Position numbers and translations under genes: made by a program
Notes under the pieces: model-generated
What the model saw: the letters and a program-made list of their open reading frames with translations, nothing else
Told to the model about the DNA's origin: nothing
The model's database searches: none
NCBI GenBank assembly: GCA_024280375.1
Contig: JAJRQF010000095.1
Span: 1-64,000 of the forward strand
Reading direction: 5' to 3'
DNA from: Alphaproteobacteria bacterium
Lineage (GTDB): Bacteria > Pseudomonadota > Alphaproteobacteria > Rhizobiales > Rhizobiaceae
DNA: 64,000 nucleotides
Part shown: one piece after another, positions 54,999-62,756 of the stretch
Layout of the letters: each line of letters starts with the position of its first letter
Numbering within the stretch: position 1 is the first letter of the stretch

Positions 54999-57326
54999 AT
55001 GAATTCATTAGTCCGTACAACACTGTCTGCGATAATGCTGGGCAGTGCAGGTCTGATCACAATCGGGGCAACGCCTGGAGCGGCTGAAGCCGTATCCAAT
55101 CAAGTGCTCGCCGGCACGTCGGTAATTCCGGCCAGCGGAAACCAGTGCCCCGCGATCAGAATAAAATTCAATTTTCGGGTACGGTATTCCAGCCATTTCC
55201 CGATCAATGGCGGCCGGGTATTGCGCATAAAAGTGCAACCTCTGGACCGAAATGGCGCGGCGTCAAATATCCTGACAGCGCGGGAATCCGCATTTGTACC
55301 AACCATTCCCGGCATTGATATTCGCTCCATCACGTTCGAAGCCAATGGCAGCGGACCATCGCTATCCGTCGCATTTTCCCGGCGGGTTGAATATAAAGTC
55401 AGTCAGGGATCGGATTTTTCCTCCATCCTTGTTCATCTTGGCGGTACGCAGGCATCAAAATCCTGCCTTGCAAGTCTCGCCTCCGCTCCTGCGCCGTCGG
55501 GCAATGATACTGTGGCTACCGGTAAATCCGGTCGTCCAGCGGCCTCGACGGCGCAGCCCAAACCAATTGCAAAAAATAACAAACAGATGTTTCAGGATGC
55601 GCGTTCGGCGATAACCAAAAAGGATTATCGCAAGGCCGCCATAATATTGACCAAACTAATTAACTCGCCGCCACACAAATATCGGGCGAAGTCACAGGAA
55701 TTGCTTGGCGTGGTTCGCGAACGTAATGGGCAAATTGCCCACGCAAAGGCGGAATACAAGATTTATCTGCGCAATTATCCAAAGGGCGAAGGCGTGAAAC
55801 GTGTTCGCCAGCGACTTGCTGCCATATCAACTGTTGAAGCCGAGCCGCGCAAAAAATTGCGCAAAGCCGGAACAACACCAAAGAATGCGCGGGTCACAAA
55901 GGGCGGTCGGGTGAACAACCAAATTGCGACTGATGAATTGGCCGCTAGAACCGAGCAACCTGAAAGAGACCAAAGGAAGCCACGCGAGATTGAAGATCCG
56001 CTGGCCTATAAATCAACCTTTTATGGTACGGTATCACAGTACTACAATTTCAATCAGGGGTTTACCCGGTTGAAAGAGCTGGAATCACGCCGCACCACCA
56101 AGGATGATGATATATTCCAAAACTCCATTCTATCGTCGCTTACTATGCAAGGCACCTCTGAAAACGCCGACTATAAATTTAAATGGCGTTTTTCAGGTGC
56201 CCATGAGGGCGATTTCACCAAGGACTACGAAAATCGCTATCGGGTTTCATCGGCCTATGCGGAGGTTGTTATTAAGGACATTGGAAGCCGCGTTAAACTC
56301 GGCCGCCAAACGCGAAACACCGGTGGCATATTGGGCCGGTTCGACGGTGGTCTGTTCAGTTGGAATTATGACGATAATACCACTGTCAACGTAACGGTCG
56401 GTTCGCCGGTTGATAGCAGCAAGGATTTGCCATTCCTTTATAATCGTTATTTTTATGGCTTGAGTGTTGATTTAAAAGATATATTTGGCACCTGGGACAT
56501 GACTGTTTACGCAACTGAACAACGCGTTGATTCACTCGTAGATCGGCGCGCAATTGGTACGGAACTTCGGTATAATGATGAGCGAATAAATGTTTTTGCT
56601 TCGATTGATTATGATCTCTATTTCAATCGGGTCAATTCTGCCCTGGTGACCGGATCATATTTATTCACTGACGATTCCACACTTTCGGCCAGCATAGATT
56701 ATGTCAATTCGCCGTCGCTGAGCTTGAGCAATGCGCTACAGGGTCAAGTTTCCGACAACCTCAGCGCCCTGCGCAATATATATTCTCTTGCGGCAATCAA
56801 GGAGCTTGCCGTTGATCGGACGACGGAAACCTGGTCTGCCAATCTGGCATATTCGATGTCGCTGGACGATATGTGGCAACTGACCGTTGACGGTACTGTA
56901 TTCAGCACAGGTGGCAATCCGGCTTCAGGCGGCATTGCCGCAATCGCAGCACCAGGAACAGAGTTTTTCACATCCGCTCAACTGGTTGGCAGCGGTGTGT
57001 TCAATCCTCGTGATATTGTCAGCGCAACGCTTCGTTACGCAAATACCTCGTCTTCCAATCTCTACCTGTTCGATACCTATATTCGCTATCCGTTCGGCAA
57101 AGACTGGCGCTTTCGCCCGCGTGCCAAACTTGGGTATCGTGAACTTAAACGCACCGGCGGATCAGAGATATTCTTCATACCTTCGGTCACCGCGAATTAC
57201 AGGTTTTCCAAATCAACCAGTTTTGAGATTGAAGCTGGCGGCCGCTGGTCATCTCGTGACACGGCAGTTGGTGCGGAAACAAACATGGAATATTACATGA
57301 TTGGCGGGTTTAGGTATCAGTTCTAG
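54999..57326 (+). CDS. Outer-membrane beta-barrel protein with periplasmic TPR-like domain
   Basis: This 775-residue protein has a signal peptide (about 1-31), a beta-rich domain (about 35-165; a Cys in NQCPAIRIKF and another near residue 156), a TPR-like helical section (about 200-275; DARSAITKKDYRKAAIILTKL), a charged linker, and from about 350 a long run of alternating strands ending in GGFRYQF. A C-terminal Phe is the usual signal for beta-barrel insertion. The N-terminal CXXC of MtrB-type porins is absent. The ATG follows directly on the cytochrome stop, so production is coupled. It probably anchors, exports or wires the cytochrome through the outer membrane; no direct family match is recalled. 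Confidence 0.8.
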   Translation: MNSLVRTTLSAIMLGSAGLITIGATPGAAEAVSNQVLAGTSVIPASGNQCPAIRIKFNFRVRYSSHFPINGGRVLRIKVQPLDRNGAASNILTARESAFVPTIPGIDIRSITFEANGSGPSLSVAFSRRVEYKVSQGSDFSSILVHLGGTQASKSCLASLASAPAPSGNDTVATGKSGRPAASTAQPKPIAKNNKQMFQDARSAITKKDYRKAAIILTKLINSPPHKYRAKSQELLGVVRERNGQIAHAKAEYKIYLRNYPKGEGVKRVRQRLAAISTVEAEPRKKLRKAGTTPKNARVTKGGRVNNQIATDELAARTEQPERDQRKPREIEDPLAYKSTFYGTVSQYYNFNQGFTRLKELESRRTTKDDDIFQNSILSSLTMQGTSENADYKFKWRFSGAHEGDFTKDYENRYRVSSAYAEVVIKDIGSRVKLGRQTRNTGGILGRFDGGLFSWNYDDNTTVNVTVGSPVDSSKDLPFLYNRYFYGLSVDLKDIFGTWDMTVYATEQRVDSLVDRRAIGTELRYNDERINVFASIDYDLYFNRVNSALVTGSYLFTDDSTLSASIDYVNSPSLSLSNALQGQVSDNLSALRNIYSLAAIKELAVDRTTETWSANLAYSMSLDDMWQLTVDGTVFSTGGNPASGGIAAIAAPGTEFFTSAQLVGSGVFNPRDIVSATLRYANTSSSNLYLFDTYIRYPFGKDWRFRPRAKLGYRELKRTGGSEIFFIPSVTANYRFSKSTSFEIEAGGRWSSRDTAVGAETNMEYYMIGGFRYQF

Positions 57327-57487
57327 GGCGGCGCATAAGCTCCGGGCCAACAGGGCTTTTCTAACGGCTCAAGTTTTGCGCTTCCTCCGGATCAAGGGTC
57401 AACGTGCAACTTGAGCGATGCACCAGCCTTCCCTTTCGGCAGACTTAAAAGGCACTTTACCAAAGCCTGACGCGTGACAGGCCAAAC

Positions 57488-57521
57488 AAAAACCAGCCTC
57501 ATCATTTGGGGCTGGTTTTTT
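57488..57521. terminator. Bidirectional terminator between convergent operons
   Basis: AAAACCAGCC (57489-57498) pairs with GGCTGGTTTT (57510-57519) with A and T runs on both sides, so it can end transcripts from the cytochrome/barrel operon and from the ccm operon. Confidence 0.85.
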
Positions 57522-57572
57522 CAATCTTGCAAATTAGACGTACTCAACTTGGCAGATAATATTGGGATTGTC

Positions 57573-59087
57573 TTAAAGGTTTTCCAGTATTTTAATAACC
57601 GAATTATGCCCGGCAGTTCGTGCCACATCGAGCGCCTGTTCTCGTTTTTTATTACGCAGGCTTGGGTCTGCACCGGCAGCCAAAAGAAGTTTTATCACTT
57701 CCACATTACCGGAAGTCGCCGCAAGCATAAGGGCGGAATGTCCGCTTTTGTTGCGCGCATCGACCTTTGGCCCGACCTGTAGAAGGGCATTTACGATTTG
57801 TGCATCGCCAAGGCGGGCTGCAATCATCAACGGTGAGTTGCCAAACCGCGATGCCCGCTCGACATCCGCTCCGGCAGTGATTAAAACTCTGGCAGCGCCC
57901 ATTTTCTTGGCGTCTAGCGCGGCCAATAAGGGTGTTACATCCAATTTGTCTGCTTGGTTATATTCAACACCAAGCCGTAGCAGTAGTTTCAAAACACCCA
58001 CATTACCAGCGCTTGCCGCATGCCAAAGCGCGTTGCGATTGTTCATATCCAGTTTACCGGGATTTGCACCCCTTCTAATTAGCGCTGCAATAACATTTTC
58101 ATCACATGTACGGGCAGCGAGCAGAATAACCCGCTCTTTTCCCTTGATATTGCGGACAACGGCATTGCGCGACAGCAACATCAATACTATTTTGCTTTGC
58201 CCCTCCATCAGGGCAAGATCAATCGGTTTCACCCCGGTTTTGTCGGCCAGATTCAAGTTGGCCCCGGCATTGATGAGAATTTTGACAATATCTGGGCTGC
58301 CAATTTGGGCGGCATAAGCAATTGCCGAGGTTCCGGAACTATCCTGAATATTCATATCGGCTCCGACCGAAAGCAGATAGGCGGTTATTTTGTCTCGCTT
58401 GTTTTTGACCGCCTGAATAAGCGGTGTTGAACCAAATTTGTCGCGTGCGTCGACAAAATGACCGTCCTTAATCAGTTGTTGGACAAGTTTTTCATGGCCC
58501 CGCTGAACGGCCTCCATCAAAACGCTGTAGCCCAACTTTTTTGATAAAGCAGAAACAACGGGTTGCCGCTTGGTTTTCGCGGTCGCTGTTTTACGTTTGC
58601 TTAATTTGCTCTTTTGAGGTTTTGCCTTTGCCAGTTTGCCCAACAGGCTGCGTGCCAGCACGTTACCCTTTTTTGCCGATTTACCAATCCACAAACGCGC
58701 GGCCTTTTTATCTACCGGCACTCCACGGCCCGACAAATAGATTTTACCAAGGCTATATTGCGCTTTTGCGTGACCCTGTTTGGCGGCCTCCAACATCAAC
58801 AGATAGGCACGCACATAATCGCGCGGCACGCCCCTGCCCTGTTGGTAAAGCACCGCCAGCCTGTATCGCGCTTCAGCGTGTTTTGCAGCTGACAGGCGCT
58901 TTAGTATATCGGCGGCCAGAAAAAAATCACGTTTGCGAACAGCACTATCGACCTTTTGCAATTGGCTCTTTAAACCAGCGGCCATTGGTTCCATGACCAC
59001 CGGTGGAGCGAGCTGCAACATTAGCGCAAGTGTTAAGGAATGCAGGATCATTGATCGTGGATGCGAACGCGATTTAGGCAGTGCCAT
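57573..59087 (-). CDS. Exported Sel1-repeat and ankyrin-repeat protein
   Basis: This 504-residue protein has a signal sequence (SMILHSLTLALMLQLAPPVV), two Sel1-like repeats (about 65-145; AKHAEARYRLAVLYQQGRGVPRD and HAKAQYSLGKIYLSGRGVPVD), a Lys-rich linker and nine or so ankyrin repeats (about 185-500; GSTPLIQAVKNKRD, GHSALMLAATSGN). It is a protein-interaction scaffold with no enzymatic motif, probably periplasmic. Its start overlaps the reductase gene by 14 bases, so it belongs to the ccm operon. It may assemble or chaperone the cytochrome-barrel complex. Confidence 0.82.
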   Translation of the reverse strand: MALPKSRSHPRSMILHSLTLALMLQLAPPVVMEPMAAGLKSQLQKVDSAVRKRDFFLAADILKRLSAAKHAEARYRLAVLYQQGRGVPRDYVRAYLLMLEAAKQGHAKAQYSLGKIYLSGRGVPVDKKAARLWIGKSAKKGNVLARSLLGKLAKAKPQKSKLSKRKTATAKTKRQPVVSALSKKLGYSVLMEAVQRGHEKLVQQLIKDGHFVDARDKFGSTPLIQAVKNKRDKITAYLLSVGADMNIQDSSGTSAIAYAAQIGSPDIVKILINAGANLNLADKTGVKPIDLALMEGQSKIVLMLLSRNAVVRNIKGKERVILLAARTCDENVIAALIRRGANPGKLDMNNRNALWHAASAGNVGVLKLLLRLGVEYNQADKLDVTPLLAALDAKKMGAARVLITAGADVERASRFGNSPLMIAARLGDAQIVNALLQVGPKVDARNKSGHSALMLAATSGNVEVIKLLLAAGADPSLRNKKREQALDVARTAGHNSVIKILENL

Positions 59088-60378
59088 ATTTTGTCTCTAC
59101 TTCAATACCTGTGTCTTTTAAGAATTTTGTTGGCAGAATTCCCCCGGCACAAACGATGACACCGTCATTCTTTGCCTTGTGAATTATGCCATCCTGTTCG
59201 ATCTCCACACTGTCCTTGTGAATGGCTACAACATTTGAGCTCAATACCTGGTTCAGCTTGCCAGATTGTTCGGCTCTTTCCACCCGCTCGCGATTCTTCA
59301 ATTTGGCGCGGGAAAATGCGGCACTGCGGTAAGAAAGCGTTACAAATGTGCCCTCCTCTTCGGCGATGCTTGCCGCCGCCTCAAGCGCGCTGTCGCCACC
59401 GCCAACCACGAGCACATGTTGATTGCGATATTGTTCCGGGTCGACCAACCGATAAACAACCTTGCTTTGCTCTTCGCCCGGAACCCCAAGCTTGCGCGGC
59501 GTACCACGCCGACCAATGGTCAGCAACACGGCCCTTGTGTGATGTTCGCACTTATTGGTTTTGACCAAAAATCCATTTTCTACCGGCTTAATTGATTCCA
59601 CCCGTTCTTTGAACGAAACTTCAAGTCCGGTTTTTTGAACCACATTTTGCCAAAACCCCAACAGTTCTTCTTTTGAAACTTCGGTAAATTTCATTTGACC
59701 ATATAACGGCAGCTCTGCCGGTGCTGTCATGACCAGCTTGCCACGCGGGAAATGAGATACGGTGCCACCAAAACTGTCCTGCTCAACGGTCACACTTGAA
59801 AGCCCATGTTTCATTGCCGCAAGACTTGCAGAAAAACCGGAAGGCCCGGCTCCGACAATCATCAGATCAAGCATGCCAGGCTTACCCATACCGTCCAACT
59901 TGGCGATTTCATCGACGGCCTGTTTTCCCTGTTCGATGGCATTGCGAATGAGCCCCATACCACCGAGCTCGCCGGCAATAAAAATACCGGGTACATTGGT
60001 TTGAAAATCCGGCCCGACATGGGGAATATCCACGCCACGTTTCTCGGTGCCAAAAACCAGGCTGATCGCGCCAAGCGGGCAAGCAGTGGCACAGGCTCCA
60101 TGGCCAATGCAATGTGTTGGCTCGACCAGCACAGCCTTACCATTGACAAGCCCCAGAATTTTCCCCTCTGGGCAGGCGGTCACACAGGCGGCGCAACCGA
60201 CACAGAACTCGGGGTCAATGACGGGGTGCAGCGATGTCGGCTCGGTTAATCCGGCCTCTTCCGCTGCACTTCTTATTGATAGCGCGCGCTTTTCGTGCCG
60301 CTTGCGCTGAAATACGATTGCAGCCCAAACCAGCAATAGCGGTGCTACATAGGCAACCAATATCAATTGAGTTGGCAT
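59074..60378 (-). CDS. Membrane-anchored 2x[4Fe-4S] ferredoxin / FAD-NAD(P) oxidoreductase
   Basis: This 434-residue protein has an N-terminal TM helix (LILVAYVAPLLLVWAAIVF), a two-cluster ferredoxin domain (CVGCAACVTACPE and CIGHGACATACPL, about 58-105), and a thioredoxin-reductase-like flavoprotein domain (GAGPSGFSASLAAMKHG near 175; VLVVGGGDSALEAAASIAE near 325). The redox-active CxxC of thioredoxin reductase is not present. A positively charged stretch after the TM helix suggests that the catalytic part is cytoplasmic. It could pass electrons from NAD(P)H through FAD and Fe-S clusters to a membrane or periplasmic acceptor for the cytochrome. Its direct placement behind ccmI (55 bases) supports that. 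Confidence 0.86.
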   Translation of the reverse strand: MPTQLILVAYVAPLLLVWAAIVFQRKRHEKRALSIRSAAEEAGLTEPTSLHPVIDPEFCVGCAACVTACPEGKILGLVNGKAVLVEPTHCIGHGACATACPLGAISLVFGTEKRGVDIPHVGPDFQTNVPGIFIAGELGGMGLIRNAIEQGKQAVDEIAKLDGMGKPGMLDLMIVGAGPSGFSASLAAMKHGLSSVTVEQDSFGGTVSHFPRGKLVMTAPAELPLYGQMKFTEVSKEELLGFWQNVVQKTGLEVSFKERVESIKPVENGFLVKTNKCEHHTRAVLLTIGRRGTPRKLGVPGEEQSKVVYRLVDPEQYRNQHVLVVGGGDSALEAAASIAEEEGTFVTLSYRSAAFSRAKLKNRERVERAEQSGKLNQVLSSNVVAIHKDSVEIEQDGIIHKAKNDGVIVCAGGILPTKFLKDTGIEVETKYGTA

Positions 60379-60433
60379 TGATAGGTGTAACTCCAGTGGT
60401 TTAGATCACAGTCGAATAAACAAGCGCTGCGAT

Positions 60434-61729
60434 TCAATTGACATTCAGGCCAAGTTTTTTTGCGGCCTCGGTAATCTGCGCAAGCTGCATCGGTTCGTTG
60501 GCAAATATTTTTGCAGCTTTCTTGCTAACCGCTAGGGCTTCATCCTTATCGCCCATCACCAATCTGGAGCGCATCAGCTTGATCCAACCTTCCATATCTT
60601 TCGGGTTATCCTCCAGCCGAGCCGCCAGCCGGTCTACCATGCCCTTGATCATGGCCTGACGGTCTTTTGGGGTCATTTCACCAGCGGCCTTGATGTCCTC
60701 TTTTGTTGGCCCTTTGGTGATTTTTCCTTCAGCGACCTGATTTGGCTGCACTTTTGTTTCCGCCTTATCAACGGATTTACCAGCCATTGGAGCAAGCAGA
60801 TTTGGAACGCCTGTCGTTGAGACCTGCAGTTCATCGACCCGTTTGCGCAGGCCATCTATCCAATAGGCATCTTTTGGGGCGTCGGCTAAAATCTCTTTCC
60901 AAAGTTTTAGGGCCGCTTTTTGATCGCCATCCTGTTCAAGCTTCATACCTTTGAAAAAGCGGGCACGTGCATCTTTGGGATTAAGTTCAAGCGTCTTGTC
61001 AAAAATAGCGTTAGCTTTGGTTGATACGAACCCATCTGCTGCGCGAACAAGAGTTTCACCATAGGCAGACTGCAGGTCAGCATCTTCGCTGTTTAAAGCC
61101 ACTGCCTTCGCATAGGCATCAGCCGCCTTGGTATATCGCTTGGTGTTGAAATAGGACCAACCCAGCATGCGCCAGCCTTTTTCGTCGTCAGGGTTTTTCT
61201 CCAACCGGGCAGCGAGATCTTTTACCAATTGATCGGCACTGCCAACATCCGATGTATTGCTGGCAAGGATTGCGCGGGCGCCACCATTGGTTTCAGGCAG
61301 CGCCAATCTGCGTTGCAATTCATCGGCTGCCGGTGTTGCCGTTTGTGCCATTTGGGCGGCAAATGGAGCGGCCGGCAATTCCGGTTCGCCTGTCATTGTA
61401 TAAAGCATGGTTGCGCCGACGGATACAAAGGAAGAAACCACAGCAACCGCAGCAAACTGGACCTTTGGCGAGAATGAAAATCCATTCTCTTTCTCTTCGC
61501 TGCTGATAGCGAGAACACGTCGTTCAATTTCGGTCTGCGCCAGTTTTGCAGAGGCATCATCAAGAATGCCATCTTCTTTTTCTTTCTCCAATTCCTTCAT
61601 CTGGTCGCGGTAAACCTCGATGGACTGGGCCGTACTTTTATCAACGCCATCCAGTTTTCGAATAAAGGGTGCCGCCACCAGAATTGCGGCAAAAGATGTC
61701 AACGCGGTCAAAACGATCCACAGGGTCAT
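60434..61729 (-). CDS. ccmI: Cytochrome c maturation protein CcmI
   Basis: This 431-residue protein begins with a TM helix (LWIVLTALTSFAAILVAAPFI), a cytoplasmic leucine-zipper-like loop (VYRDQMKELEKEKEDGIL, the CcmI hallmark), a second TM near residue 95 and a periplasmic TPR region (about 160-300; EKGWRMLGWSYFNTKRYTKAADAYAKAV). CcmI holds apocytochrome c for the haem lyase. The stop of ccmH overlaps its start by four bases. The TPR part is long, up to the full C-terminus, and suits handling of a large multihaem substrate. Confidence 0.93.
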   Translation of the reverse strand: MTLWIVLTALTSFAAILVAAPFIRKLDGVDKSTAQSIEVYRDQMKELEKEKEDGILDDASAKLAQTEIERRVLAISSEEKENGFSFSPKVQFAAVAVVSSFVSVGATMLYTMTGEPELPAAPFAAQMAQTATPAADELQRRLALPETNGGARAILASNTSDVGSADQLVKDLAARLEKNPDDEKGWRMLGWSYFNTKRYTKAADAYAKAVALNSEDADLQSAYGETLVRAADGFVSTKANAIFDKTLELNPKDARARFFKGMKLEQDGDQKAALKLWKEILADAPKDAYWIDGLRKRVDELQVSTTGVPNLLAPMAGKSVDKAETKVQPNQVAEGKITKGPTKEDIKAAGEMTPKDRQAMIKGMVDRLAARLEDNPKDMEGWIKLMRSRLVMGDKDEALAVSKKAAKIFANEPMQLAQITEAAKKLGLNVN

Positions 61730-62211
61730 TGGGTAACCTCACTTTTTAGAATTGATTGAGCGAGCGCACGCTCTTTCGAAGATAACTCATCAGGAGCAAT
61801 TTCATTTTTTCGTCTGCGCCAGACGTGGGAGAAACCGGCAATTGCGGCCAGTAAAAGCAATAGGGGGGCGCCCCATAGCAAATAGGTTTCGGAGCGCAAT
61901 GGCGGCTTTAGCAAGATATAAGGGCCATATCGATCAACCAGATATTGAACGGCCTGCTCATCACTTTCACCGGCTGAAATTCGTTCCCGCAGCAATACGC
62001 GAAGATCTTTCGCTAAAGCTGCGTTTGAATCATCAATCGACTGATTGCGGCATACAACACAGCGCAGACCTTTGCTTAATTCGCGAGCTCGCGCTTCGAG
62101 TACCGGATCATTCAGCATTTCAGACGGTTCAACCGCAAACAGGTTTGCAGGTGCCATTATCAGCATCGCTATAACCAGCATCAGCGCTTTTACTTTTGTG
62201 ATAAATCTCAT
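61726..62211 (-). CDS. ccmH: Cytochrome c maturation protein CcmH (thiol-disulfide)
   Basis: This 161-residue protein has a signal/anchor, the redox motif LRCVVCRNQSI (LRCxxC), a periplasmic helical domain (SNAALAKDLRVLLRERISAGESDEQAVQYLVDRYG) and a C-terminal TM helix (TYLLWGAPLLLLLAAIAGF). CcmH keeps the CxxCH Cys pair of apocytochromes reduced. The start overlaps the end of ccmG by four bases. Confidence 0.95.
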   Translation of the reverse strand: MRFITKVKALMLVIAMLIMAPANLFAVEPSEMLNDPVLEARARELSKGLRCVVCRNQSIDDSNAALAKDLRVLLRERISAGESDEQAVQYLVDRYGPYILLKPPLRSETYLLWGAPLLLLLAAIAGFSHVWRRRKNEIAPDELSSKERALAQSILKSEVTQ

Positions 62212-62756
62212 TGTTTTGCCTCCAGTCTGGTAATCATCGGCTTGATAACCGCGCTCCAGGTTTGATCATCAATCGGGCCGATATGGCGATAACGAATTCG
62301 TCCGCTACGATCGACCAGATAGGTTTCCGGCACACCGGTAACACCAAGTTTTCGGCCGAGTTTTCCATCCGCGTCATCGCCGGTTTTCCTGTAGGGATTG
62401 CCAAACCGATTGAGGAATACCTTTCCAGCTCCGGGGCGGTCTTTCCAGTTGATGCCATAGAGACGCACATTTTTTTCCCCGCTGATTTGCATCAGTTTGG
62501 GATGCTCTCTCCGGCAGGCACCGCACCAGGATGCAAAAACATTGACCAAGGACACTTCACCGGCAATATCACCGGTTGAAATGCCCGCATCGGTGCCGAG
62601 CATTGCCGGTTGATCGAATGGCGGAAACGGACGATCAAGATGGCCAACACCAACCTCGCCATTTGGTATCGTAAAGCCCAATATTAACAGCGATCCAATT
62701 GCTGCAAACACCGCAACAGGCAGGAACCGGGTGAGCTTAGTGATATTCACGCTCAA
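62208..62756 (-). CDS. ccmG: Cytochrome c maturation thioredoxin CcmG/DsbE
   Basis: This 182-residue protein has an N-terminal TM helix and a periplasmic thioredoxin fold with the active site WCGACRREHP near residue 77 and the cis-Pro region GVTGVPETYLVD, as in CcmG. It supplies reductant to CcmH and to apocytochrome. The start overlaps the stop of ccmF by four bases. Confidence 0.94.
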   Translation of the reverse strand: MSVNITKLTRFLPVAVFAAIGSLLILGFTIPNGEVGVGHLDRPFPPFDQPAMLGTDAGISTGDIAGEVSLVNVFASWCGACRREHPKLMQISGEKNVRLYGINWKDRPGAGKVFLNRFGNPYRKTGDDADGKLGRKLGVTGVPETYLVDRSGRIRYRHIGPIDDQTWSAVIKPMITRLEAKQ

